Shown: positions 14,278-21,337 of the stretch, piece after piece | How positions within the stretch are numbered: the stretch's first letter is position 1 | How the letters are laid out: every line of letters begins with the position of its first letter | Assembly: GCA_020047915.1 (NCBI GenBank) | Contig: JAIFND010000013.1 | Span: forward strand, 1-35,440 | Reading direction: 5' to 3' | DNA: 35,440 nucleotides | DNA from: a bacterium | GTDB taxonomy: Bacteria; Planctomycetota; UBA11346 | Notes under the pieces: model-generated | Seen by the model: the letters and a program-made list of their open reading frames with translations, nothing else | Told to the model about the DNA's origin: nothing | Databases searched by the model: none | Translations under genes and position numbers: made by a program

Positions 14278-14694
14278 CTACTTCTTGGCGTTGGCGCGTT
14301 CGTTGGTGACGTTCGTGCTGATCGCACCCTTGTTGAAGGTGGCGACCACCGATTCGGCGCCCTTGCCGATGCGCACATCGACGGTGGCCTCGCCGACCGC
14401 CTCGATCACGCCGTGCACGCCGCCGATGGTGACGACCTCGTCACCACGCTTGGTCGAATCGACCATCTCCTTCCGGCGCTTCTCTTCCTTCTTCTGCGGA
14501 CGGATGACCATGAACCACATCATCAGGACCATCAGGCCGAGGAAGATGAGCATGGGCCACATCGAACCGCCCTGGGCCGGGGCGCCGGTGGGGGCGCCGC
14601 CCGGGGCCGGGCCGGCGGGGGCGCCGGGATTCGGGCCGCCCTCCTGGGCGAGAAGCAGGGCTGCGGTGGTGAGAAGAAGTACGATGCGGTGCAT
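14278..14694 (-). CDS. yajC: Preprotein translocase subunit YajC
   Basis: YajC (138 aa) is the small inner-membrane partner of SecDF. It begins with a hydrophobic segment (IVLLLTTAALLLA), followed by a Gly/Pro/Ala-rich linker (about 18-44). The conserved single TM is MLIFLGLMVLMMWFMVIRPQ, and the basic cytoplasmic stretch KKEEKRRKEM and the YajC core DEVVTIGGVHGVI follow. The N-terminal extra hydrophobic segment plus Pro/Gly linker makes the protein longer than the roughly 110-aa E. coli form. The ATG at 14694 is used; the ORF-track entry extends 580 codons further only because it is antisense to tig. It is followed by secDF after 63 nt on the same strand. Confidence 0.93.
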   Translation of the reverse strand: MHRIVLLLTTAALLLAQEGGPNPGAPAGPAPGGAPTGAPAQGGSMWPMLIFLGLMVLMMWFMVIRPQKKEEKRRKEMVDSTKRGDEVVTIGGVHGVIEAVGEATVDVRIGKGAESVVATFNKGAISTNVTNERANAKK

Positions 14695-14790
14695 GACGGG
14701 TCCGTGGCGGTGCCGTGGAACGGGAAAATGAGGCAGCACCGTACAGGTCGCGGCGAGGCCGCAAGGCTGGGCGCGCTGGCGCGCGGGGGG

Positions 14791-14969
14791 GGCGGAAGGA
14801 GGAAGGCGGAAGGAGGAAGGCGGAAGGCGGAAGGCGGAAGGCGGAAGAAATGCTTGGGCCCAGTCTGGTGCCGTACCAGGTCGATGCAGGTCGGCTGAGT
14901 CTGGGTGACGAATGTCCGATCGCGCAATCCAGCGACCCTTCCGCCTTCCGCCTTCCTCCTTCCGCCTTG
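14791..14969. repeat. GGCGGAA heptamer inverted-arm element between yajC and tig
   Basis: The left arm (14791-14848) is eight tandem 7-mers, GGCGGAA or GGAGGAA. The right arm (14937-14969) is the reverse complement, and about 32 nt match the left arm exactly, including the position of the variant GGAGGAA unit. The spacer is about 88 nt and starts with GAAATGCTTGG. The element sits in the 408-nt gap between divergently transcribed yajC and tig, so it is not at the end of either gene. The rest of the gap holds a small GC-rich stem (about 15011-15033) and the leader of tig; no gene is seen. Confidence 0.9.
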
Positions 14970-15102
14970 CGTCGCCAAGATTCCTTAACGCAACGCCATT
15001 GGCCCCGGCCCCCGCCGGGGTCCATCCGGACCCGTCCCTAACCTCCTTGCCCCCGCCGGCCCACGACGCACACTGCGCGCCCTTTTCGCGGGAGCTATAT
15101 CC

Positions 15103-16377
15103 ATGCAGGTCCAGGTCGCCGACGCCGGTACACTCGCCAAGCGCGTCACCATCAGCTACACCGCCGCCGAAGTGGCGGAACGCAAGCAGCAGCTGATCAA
15201 GCGGCTGGGTGCCGAGATGAAGCTGGAAGGCTTCCGCCCGGGCAAGGTGCCCAAGGCCGTGCTGGAGAAGCGCTACGGCGCCGCCGCCCAGGCCCAGGCC
15301 GAGGAGGCGCTGGCCGATGACGGCATGAACCAGGCGATCCGCGAGAAGAACCTGCGCCCCTTCGGCCAGCTGGTCAACGAAGGCGTCGAGCGCAAGGACG
15401 GCCTCGCCGTCACCGTGTCCTTCGAGACCTATCCGACGATCGCCATCCCCGCTCCCGCTTCGCTCAAGGTCGAGGCCGGCGATACCGCCGTCACCGATGC
15501 CGAGGTCGAGGAGTTCGCCGGTTCGATCGCCAAGCGTCTTGGCGACATGAGCGCCCTGGGCGCCGACGAGACGGTGGCCGAGGACGACTCGGTCACCCTC
15601 GACGGCTCGCTGTCGGTCGGCGGGGCCGAGATCCGCAAGCTGGCGCAGTTCAACCACCTGGTCGGCGGCTACCCGCTGTTCGGCAAGGATCCCAAGGAGG
15701 TCGTCGCGGCCTTCGCCGGCAAGAAGGTCGGCGACAGCGTGGCGATCACCACCACCCTGCCCGCCAACTTCACCCCGGCCGAGCACGCCGGCAAGGAAGC
15801 CGCGCTCGCCGTGACCATCGCCGCGGGCAACCGCATGCGCCCGGCCGCCCTCGACGACGCGCTGGCCGTGAAGGTCGGCGCCAAGGATCTCGCGGCGCTC
15901 AAGGAGACGCTCAAGCTGCGCATCGCCTCGCGCAAGCAGGGCGAGGTGCGTGGCAAGCAGCTCGAACAGCTGGTCGCCGCCCTGCTCGCCCAGATCCAGG
16001 TCGAGCTGCCGCCCAAGGCCCTCGCCGCCGCGATCACGCGCAGCGAGGCCGAGGCCGAGAAGCGCGCCACCGAGGCCAAGCAGGACGTCGCCAAGGCCAA
16101 GGCCGAGGCGGTCGAGACGCTGAAGAAGAACTTCCAGCGCCACTGCATCATGGTCGCCCTGGGCGACCACCTGAACATCCAGCTGACCGATGACGATTTC
16201 CGCGAGCAGATCATGATGGCGGCGCAGCAGACCGGCCGCAAGCCGCAGGACATCGCCGAGCAGCTGCAGAAGAGCGGCCAGGGCGCCCAGGTGGCGATGG
16301 AGATCCGCGAGGCCAAGGCCCTCGAGACCTACCTCGACCAGGTCCTCGGCCAGGCGGCGGGTACGGCAAAGGCCTGA
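15103..16377 (+). CDS. tig: Trigger factor-like ribosome-associated chaperone
   Basis: Trigger factor (424 aa) binds the ribosome exit tunnel and shields nascent chains. The N-terminal domain (about 1-115) carries the ribosome-binding signature GFRPGKVPKAVLEKRYG. The middle FKBP-like region (about 150-235) is divergent; the usual aromatic peptidyl-prolyl isomerase residues are not obvious, so isomerase activity is doubtful. The long helical C-terminal chaperone arms (about 240-420) are rich in Ala/Lys/Glu. GGGAG precedes the ATG by about 9 nt. It is the first gene of the plus-strand block, followed by rpiB after 46 nt rather than by the clpP-clpX pair common elsewhere. Confidence 0.93.
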   Translation: MQVQVADAGTLAKRVTISYTAAEVAERKQQLIKRLGAEMKLEGFRPGKVPKAVLEKRYGAAAQAQAEEALADDGMNQAIREKNLRPFGQLVNEGVERKDGLAVTVSFETYPTIAIPAPASLKVEAGDTAVTDAEVEEFAGSIAKRLGDMSALGADETVAEDDSVTLDGSLSVGGAEIRKLAQFNHLVGGYPLFGKDPKEVVAAFAGKKVGDSVAITTTLPANFTPAEHAGKEAALAVTIAAGNRMRPAALDDALAVKVGAKDLAALKETLKLRIASRKQGEVRGKQLEQLVAALLAQIQVELPPKALAAAITRSEAEAEKRATEAKQDVAKAKAEAVETLKKNFQRHCIMVALGDHLNIQLTDDDFREQIMMAAQQTGRKPQDIAEQLQKSGQGAQVAMEIREAKALETYLDQVLGQAAGTAKA

Positions 16378-16383
16378 TGCTCC

Positions 16384-16396
16384 GGGGCATTGCCCC
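16384..16396 (+). terminator. Weak 5-bp hairpin after tig
   Basis: GGGGC-ATT-GCCCC begins 6 nt after the tig stop codon and is followed by a pyrimidine-rich stretch. It is too short to be a confident terminator, and rpiB could be read through. Confidence 0.3.
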
Positions 16397-16423
16397 TGCC
16401 TGTCTGCCCCTAGCCTGCCTCTC

Positions 16424-16894
16424 ATGAAGCTCGTCATCGCCGGCGATCACGCGTCGCCCGCCCTCAAGCGTGCGCTGGTTCACCATCTGCGCGGCCGCGG
16501 CCATCAGGTCGAGGACCTCGGCACGGATGGAGAGTCCAGCGTGGACTATCCCGACTACGCCGCCCTGGCCTGCCGCGCCGTGCTCGACGGCCAGGCCGAG
16601 CGCGCCGTGCTGATCTGCGGCACCGGCATCGGCATCGGCATCGCCGCCAACAAGATCCCCGGCATCCGCTGCGGCATCGCCCACTCGGTCGATACCGGGC
16701 GTCTCGCCTGGGAGCACAACCGCGCCCAGGTCCTGGCGATCGGCGCGCGCGTGCTCGACAGCCGGACCGCCACCGCGGTGGTCGATGCCTGGCTCGACGC
16801 CAAGGCCGACGAGGGTCCGCGCCACCAGAACCGTATCGCCAAGATCGCCGCACTGGAGAACCCCGCATGTTCGACCGCCTCAAAACCCTGCTGA
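16424..16894 (+). CDS. rpiB: Ribose-5-phosphate isomerase B
   Basis: RpiB (156 aa) interconverts ribose 5-phosphate and ribulose 5-phosphate in the pentose phosphate pathway. Family hallmarks visible are the N-terminal IAGDHAS, DYPDYA (about residues 41-46), and the active-site loop ICGTGIGIGIAANKIPGIRCG. The Cys in that loop is the usual catalytic base. The length is normal. The last 28 nt overlap the start of the next gene in another frame, so the two are likely to be translationally coupled. Confidence 0.95.
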   Translation: MKLVIAGDHASPALKRALVHHLRGRGHQVEDLGTDGESSVDYPDYAALACRAVLDGQAERAVLICGTGIGIGIAANKIPGIRCGIAHSVDTGRLAWEHNRAQVLAIGARVLDSRTATAVVDAWLDAKADEGPRHQNRIAKIAALENPACSTASKPC

Positions 16895-18090
16895 GCGGGG
16901 AGAAGCCCGTGGATCCCGCGACCCTGATGCGTGATGGCAAGCTGGTCGCCGCCGCCATTGAAAGCACCAGCGGCACCCCCGCCGCGCTCAAGCCGCTGCT
17001 CGCCACGCCGGCCGCCCCCGCCGCCGCGATCATCGCCGGCGTCAGCAGCGCCGACCTGCGCGCCGACCTGCTGCCGCTGCTCAAGCAGGAAGGGCTGACC
17101 GGCCGCGCCGCGGCCTGGGCCCTGGGCCGGCTCGGCGCCGAGGCCGACCTGCTGGCGGCGGTGGCCGAGGGCGGTCTCGACCAGCGCGACAACGCCTACT
17201 GGGGCTTGGCCGTGCTGGCCGGCGCCGGTAAGGCGACCCCGGCTCTGGCGCCGGCGCTGCGCGCGCGAGTCGAGGCCGAGATCGCCAAGGCCAAGGGCGG
17301 CGGCACCGGCCTGGGTGAGCATGCCGTGCGCGCCCTCGCCGTGCTCGGCGACGCCGAAGCCGGCCGTCTGGCGCAGGCCGTCGTCGATGGCGACCGCTTC
17401 TGCGACCGCTTCGAGCTGCAGCGCATCAAGAAGGCGACCAGCGACGGCAGCCGCGACCGCGAGGCGCTGCACACCTTCACCGTCCCGTGGCCCGAGCTGT
17501 TCGCCGACCACCTCTACAACGAACCGGCGCCGAAGCCGGCAGAGAAGCCTGCGGAAAAGCCCGCCGCCAAGGTGCCGGCCCCGGTGCCGGTCAGCGATGC
17601 GCCGCCCTCCTACGACCTCGAAGCCGGCGAGCCCGCCGCCGACGAGCCTGGCGCTCCGGCCGGAGGCGGCCAGCCGGTCGATTGGAAGGCCTTCCTCGCC
17701 AGCCCCGAGGCGGCCACCCTGCAGCCGCAGGTCAAGCAGATGGCCGGCCAGCTCGGCCAGCTCCTCGAACAGCTCGCGCAGCGTGCGGTGGGCGCCCAGC
17801 TCACCGACCTGTCGCGCGATGAGTTCGCCGCCCTGCTCATGCAGGTGCTGCCGCAGGCCCTGCCGCAGCAGCACGTGCAGGCCGCGTTGTCGCCGCACGC
17901 CATGAACGCCTACCAGGCGCTGGCCAAGTTCCTGTCGCGCACCAAGGCCGCGACCCAGGGCGACGGTCTGCTCGAGGGCGTGAAGATGGTGCGCAAGATG
18001 ATGCAGGACCAGGTCCGTCGCGCCGGCATCCTTGACGGGCCCGACTACAGCGACCCGGACGAGAAGAAGCCGACCGGCCTGGTGAAGTGA
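16867..18090 (+). CDS. Unknown helical-repeat (HEAT-like) protein with a Pro/Ala linker
   Basis: I do not recognise this 407-aa protein. Residues about 35-190 are Ala/Leu-rich helices with a HEAT/armadillo-like rhythm, including GRAAAWALGRLGAEADLLAAV and GEHAVRALAVLGDAEAGRL. A flexible linker of repeated PAEKP and Pro/Ala follows (about 218-265). The C-terminal helical region (about 270-395) includes DEFAALLMQVLPQALPQ. There is no signal peptide or TM segment, so it is probably cytoplasmic. The ATG at 16867 lies inside the end of rpiB (28-nt overlap). That overlap supports expression of the frame, and the codon pattern is consistent with the neighbours. A scaffold or regulatory role is possible but not shown. 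Confidence 0.8.
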   Translation: MFDRLKTLLSGEKPVDPATLMRDGKLVAAAIESTSGTPAALKPLLATPAAPAAAIIAGVSSADLRADLLPLLKQEGLTGRAAAWALGRLGAEADLLAAVAEGGLDQRDNAYWGLAVLAGAGKATPALAPALRARVEAEIAKAKGGGTGLGEHAVRALAVLGDAEAGRLAQAVVDGDRFCDRFELQRIKKATSDGSRDREALHTFTVPWPELFADHLYNEPAPKPAEKPAEKPAAKVPAPVPVSDAPPSYDLEAGEPAADEPGAPAGGGQPVDWKAFLASPEAATLQPQVKQMAGQLGQLLEQLAQRAVGAQLTDLSRDEFAALLMQVLPQALPQQHVQAALSPHAMNAYQALAKFLSRTKAATQGDGLLEGVKMVRKMMQDQVRRAGILDGPDYSDPDEKKPTGLVK

Positions 18091-18133
18091 CGCATGACGG
18101 CCGGTCATCGCGATGCAAAGCCCAGGGAAATCC

Positions 18134-18305
18134 AAGGCGGAAGGCGGAAGGCGGAAGGAGGAAGAGATGCTGTGGCCTGGGGCGTAGGTTTGTCGGCTGA
18201 TCTGCCGACCCGCCCGAGCGGGCAACAGACGACCATGCGCGAGGCTTGCGTCCATCCACGCACCCTGGCCTTTCTTCCGCCTTCCGCCTTCCGCCTTCCG
18301 CCTTC
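18134..18305. repeat. GGCGGAA heptamer inverted-arm element before hisA
   Basis: The left arm (18134-18164) has four 7-mers, the last being a GGAGGAA variant. The right arm (18274-18305) has four and a half CTTCCGC units. The spacer is about 109 nt and begins GAGATGCTGTGG. The element fills most of the 254-nt gap between two co-directional genes. No coding sequence is seen in the gap. Confidence 0.9.
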
Positions 18306-18344
18306 GCGCGTGGTTTGCGCCCGTCCCCCCGATAGGGCGTTCGC

Positions 18345-19148
18345 ATGAGCTTGTTCCGGCCGTGCATCGACCTCCACGCCGGCGTGGTCAAGCAGATCGT
18401 CGGCGGGACGCTGCGTGACGACGGCACGGCGCCACGCGAGAACTTCGTCGCCAGCCAGCCGCCCGAGCACTTCGCCGCGCTGTACCGGCGTGACGGGCTG
18501 CGCGGCGGGCATGTCATCAAGCTGGGCCCAGGCAACGAGGCAGCGGCGCGCGCCGCCCTCGCGGCGTGGCCCGACGGCCTGCATATCGGCGGCGGCATCG
18601 ACGCGGCCAATGCCAAGGACTGGATCGCGGCCGGTGCTGAGAAGGTCATCGTCACCTCGTGGCTGTTCCCCGATGCGCGCTTCGCCCCCGAACGCCTGCA
18701 GGCGCTGACCGCAGCGGTCGGCCGCGAACGCCTGGTCATCGACCTCAGCTGCCGGCGCAAGGCGGGCGGCTGGATGGTGGCGATCGACCGCTGGCAGCGC
18801 GTCACCGGCTTCGCCGTCGATGAGGCCAATCTGACGCGCATGGCCAGCGCGTGCAGCGAACTGCTGATCCACGCCGCCGACGTCGAAGGGCTGTGCAACG
18901 GCATCGACGAGGAGCTGGTCGAGCGCCTCGGCCGCTGGTCGCCGATCCCGGTGACCTACGCCGGCGGCGCGCGTTCGGTCGCCGATCTCGCCCTAGTCGA
19001 GCGCCTGGCCCCGCGCCTCGACGTGACGATCGGTAGCGCCCTCGACATCTTCGGCGGCAGCGGAGTCACCTACGCCGACTGCGTCGCCTGGAACCGCGTC
19101 CGCAGCGTGGTCGGGGCCGAGCCCCGCCCTGGCGATGCGTCACGTTAA
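18345..19148 (+). CDS. hisA: Eukaryotic-type phosphoribosylformimino-AICAR-ribotide isomerase (HisA)
   Basis: This 267-aa TIM-barrel enzyme performs the Amadori rearrangement of ProFAR to PRFAR, the fourth step of histidine synthesis. The N-terminus FRPCIDLHAGVVKQIVGGTL has the catalytic Asp (IDL) but matches the fungal/plant form of HisA, as do VIDLSCRRK, WMVAIDRWQ and the C-terminal VTIGSALDIFGG. Typical bacterial HisA instead reads IDLxxGxxVRLxQGD and is about 240 aa. Phosphate-binding glycines are visible in HIGGGID and YAGGARSV. No other his gene is in the window, so it is an isolated his locus. The ATG at 18345 is used; the region before it is the end of a repeat element. Confidence 0.9.
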   Translation: MSLFRPCIDLHAGVVKQIVGGTLRDDGTAPRENFVASQPPEHFAALYRRDGLRGGHVIKLGPGNEAAARAALAAWPDGLHIGGGIDAANAKDWIAAGAEKVIVTSWLFPDARFAPERLQALTAAVGRERLVIDLSCRRKAGGWMVAIDRWQRVTGFAVDEANLTRMASACSELLIHAADVEGLCNGIDEELVERLGRWSPIPVTYAGGARSVADLALVERLAPRLDVTIGSALDIFGGSGVTYADCVAWNRVRSVVGAEPRPGDASR

Positions 19149-19185
19149 AAACGCTCGTTTTCGTCTGATCCTACATTGCTCCTTT

Positions 19186-19326
19186 GGGTTCGGCGTTCGG
19201 CGTTCGGTGTTCCACAGGGGATATCCATGATTCCGGCATCTGTATCATGTCACCCAGAAGGTGAACCCGACGGTTCATGTAACGTCTCTGCCTCAAACGG
19301 CGAACGTCGAACGCCGAACATCGAAC
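19186..19326. repeat. GTTCGGC heptamer inverted-arm element
   Basis: The left arm (19186-19213) is GTTCGGC/GTTCGGT in tandem. The right arm (19297-19326) is the reverse complement with scattered substitutions (GAACGTC, GAACGCC, GAACATC). The spacer is about 83 nt. It lies in the 232-nt gap between converging genes; nothing else is evident there. Confidence 0.85.
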
Positions 19327-19380
19327 GGAGGTATCAGGAAAGTCGTCTGTAACATTCCCGCATTCTCCCCGACTCCCACC

Positions 19381-19887
19381 CTATCCCCGGACCGCCGGCG
19401 TGACGTACCAGCGATCGGGGCGCGCCACCGCTCCATAGCCGGCCGGCACGGTCAGGGCATCACGCCCGCCGCCGAAGCCCTCCTCGCCGAGATAGAGCAG
19501 TTGGATGTGCTTGAATACATCCCAGGGCCGTGATTCGTCGAGATGGCCGAGCAGGCGGACATGTTCGGTGGCGGCGAGATCGACGAGACGATAGGGCAGC
19601 AGCGAGTGGTGCGGCACCCACCAGCGGCGGGCCGGGTCGCATACCCCCCAGTGCGCCCCGTCGCGGACGACCTGCAATTCCGCCTCGGCCTGGACTGCCC
19701 AACCGTTATCCACGAAACGCACGATGCGGGTATGCCGGAGTACGAGGTCGCCCCCCTGCACAGCGGCCTCCTGGGCGACCACGCAGGTGAGATGGTTCCC
19801 GCCCTGGGTCAGGACCAGGCAGGCACCTACCTGCCGGGCACGGGCCGTGATCCCCTGGAGCAGGCTGAGCTGTTCTGCGCTAAGCAC
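19381..19887 (-). CDS. Unknown 168-aa protein
   Basis: I do not recognise this protein. It starts at a GTG (MLSAEQLSLLQG). An N-terminal helix is followed by alternating beta-like stretches such as ACLVLTQGG, HLTCVVAQEA, LVLRHTRIVRF and AEAELQVVRDG, then a Trp-rich loop (ARRWWVPHHS). No signal peptide or membrane segment is seen. It is kept as a real gene because it fills an otherwise empty interval, its composition is protein-like rather than Arg/Pro-biased like the shadow frames, and no better frame exists there. It is divergent from the peroxidase gene, across an AT-rich 96-nt gap. Confidence 0.65.
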   Translation of the reverse strand: MLSAEQLSLLQGITARARQVGACLVLTQGGNHLTCVVAQEAAVQGGDLVLRHTRIVRFVDNGWAVQAEAELQVVRDGAHWGVCDPARRWWVPHHSLLPYRLVDLAATEHVRLLGHLDESRPWDVFKHIQLLYLGEEGFGGGRDALTVPAGYGAVARPDRWYVTPAVRG

Positions 19888-19931
19888 GGGCCCAGCTTAC
19901 CCCGTCGAGCAGAGAGCGGAATGTTGTCTAT

Positions 19932-19959
19932 GGAAACCGTTTTTTGTTTTGTGGTTTCC
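19932..19959. promoter_or_regulatory. AT-rich divergent intergenic region with inverted repeat
   Basis: GGAAACC (19932-19938) and GGTTTCC (19953-19959) flank a T-rich 14-nt loop in the gap between the divergent 168-aa gene and the peroxidase gene. It is one of the few AT-rich spots in this GC-rich window, and its position suits a shared promoter/operator. No convincing -35/-10 pair was assigned. Confidence 0.35.
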
Positions 19960-19983
19960 TAGTCCCGGCCAACAGTGAAACCC

Positions 19984-20550
19984 ATGAGGATCCTGCTCAT
20001 GCTCGCTGCTATCTTCGCCTCTGCCCCGGCTGCGGAATATCCCGCTGCTCCGGCCAATCCGACCGGCCCACTCGACTTCACCCTGCGCTCGATCACCGGG
20101 CAGGACTACCCGCTCGCTCAGCACAAGGGTCAGGTCCTGCTGATCGTCAACGTGGCAAGCAAGTGCGGCTTCACCAAGCAGTACAGCGGACTGCAGGCTC
20201 TCTACGCCAAGCACCAGGCCGCCGGCCTGGTGGTGCTGGGCGTGCCAGCCAATGACTTCCTGTGGCAGGAGCCGGGCAAGGACAGCGACATCGCCGCATT
20301 CTGCTCGACCACCTACGGCGTCACCTTCCCGATGATGGCCAAGACCACGGTCAAAGGCGGCGACATCACTCCACTCTACGCCTGGTTGACCACCAAGAGC
20401 CCCTTTCCGGGCGCCGTCTCGTGGAACTTCAACAAGTTCCTGATCGGCCGCGATGGCCAGGTGAAGGCGCGTTTCGGCTCGAAGGTCGGCCCCGATGATG
20501 AGGAACTGACCGGGGCGGTCGAGCGCGAGCTGGCCGCCAAGGCGCCCTGA
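19984..20550 (+). CDS. Exported glutathione peroxidase-like thiol peroxidase
   Basis: This is a GPx-family peroxidase of 188 aa, or 191 if the GTG at 19975 is used. A signal peptide (MRILLMLAAIFASAPAA, cleavage near AA-EYP) points to the periplasm. The peroxidatic Cys lies in VASKCGFTKQY. The conserved Gln is kept in an unusual NDFLWQEPG (normally NQFGGQEPG). The Trp/Asn pair is in SWNFNKFLIGRDG. A second Cys in AAFCSTTYG fits the position of the resolving Cys of thioredoxin-dependent GPx enzymes, so it probably reduces hydroperoxides with thioredoxin-like donors rather than glutathione. It converges on the next gene with stop codons directly adjacent (20550/20551). Confidence 0.92.
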   Translation: MRILLMLAAIFASAPAAEYPAAPANPTGPLDFTLRSITGQDYPLAQHKGQVLLIVNVASKCGFTKQYSGLQALYAKHQAAGLVVLGVPANDFLWQEPGKDSDIAAFCSTTYGVTFPMMAKTTVKGGDITPLYAWLTTKSPFPGAVSWNFNKFLIGRDGQVKARFGSKVGPDDEELTGAVERELAAKAP

Positions 20551-21291
20551 TCACTTCGCCTTGGGCTTGGTCATCGTCGCCTTGTAGGTCACCGAGCCGG
20601 CCGGTGCCCGTCCGCTGGCGTTGGACAGGCGCAGCAGGGCGCCCTTTGCCTCGGCCGGCACGGTCCAGGTCCAGGCCTGTTGCATCGTACCGGGTGGAAT
20701 TTCCTGCAACACTCCGGCCTCGGTCGCCAGGACCAGGCGGTAAAGCGAGCGCGAGGCGGCCTCATCCGGGCTGAGCATCGGCTGCACACCCTGACGGAAG
20801 GTCCAACTGCCGGACTGGTATTGCAGGCTGATCTGGGTGCCGGCCGGCAGATCGCCGATGATCAGCGGCTTGTCAGCCTGGATCACGATGGTGCTCTGCC
20901 ACGGCTTGCCCATCACCGGTCCGGCGCCGTCACCGAGCAGGTCCGCTCCGGCACTCTCCTCGCTCTCCAGTTCGGCCAGCACCTTGTCGAGCTGCCCGAT
21001 CGAGGTGAAGAACTGGCGCGCATCAGGATGCTGGTCATCGAGGCGCAGCACCGCCTTCCACGCCTTGACCGCCCCCGGCATGTCGCCCTTGGCAAGCAGG
21101 CGCTTGGCGATTGAGGCGATGGCCGGGGTCGATTTGTTCCGCTCCTTGGTCACGCCGTCGTCGTAGGTCTTCTGCAGTTTGGCGACCGCCTCGTCATAGC
21201 GCCCAAGTTCCTTGACCAGCGGGTCGTCCTCCGCCGCCAGGATGACGAGGGCCATGAGGAGCAGGGACAGGGGGCGAAGCATGGACGGCAT
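20551..21291 (-). CDS. Exported protein of unknown function with a TPR-like region
   Basis: This is an unrecognised 246-aa protein. The N-terminus MPSMLRPLSLLLMALVILAAEDDP is a short signal peptide, so it is likely periplasmic. Residues about 25-105 are helical and charged, with a TPR-like stretch (AKGDMPGAVKAWKAVLRLDDQHPDA). The second half (about 125-246) looks like a beta-sandwich (STIVIQADKPLIIGDLP, GTQISLQYQSGSWTFRQ, YKATMTKPKAK). The start at 21291 is chosen because upstream residues in the ORF-track entry run into the kinase gene region and the signal peptide begins here. It lies 46 nt after the PfkB gene on the same strand and may be the last gene of that operon. Confidence 0.75.
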   Translation of the reverse strand: MPSMLRPLSLLLMALVILAAEDDPLVKELGRYDEAVAKLQKTYDDGVTKERNKSTPAIASIAKRLLAKGDMPGAVKAWKAVLRLDDQHPDARQFFTSIGQLDKVLAELESEESAGADLLGDGAGPVMGKPWQSTIVIQADKPLIIGDLPAGTQISLQYQSGSWTFRQGVQPMLSPDEAASRSLYRLVLATEAGVLQEIPPGTMQQAWTWTVPAEAKGALLRLSNASGRAPAGSVTYKATMTKPKAK

Positions 21292-21337
21292 GCTAGTATT
21301 ACGCCCATGGAGCCAACCCTGTTGGCGTCGGGAAAGC

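Noticed and set aside
10567-14898. 1443-aa plus-strand ORF
   Set aside because: It is antisense to secDF, the S8 protease start and yajC. Its Gly/Ala/Asp/His-rich composition is typical of a shadow frame in high-GC DNA, and no domain is recognisable.
14791-14969. CRISPR array
   Set aside because: The 7-nt units are directly adjacent with no spacers and face an inverted arm; no cas gene is nearby.
14695-16437. N-terminal extension of the yajC ORF
   Set aside because: It runs antisense through tig and across a repeat element.
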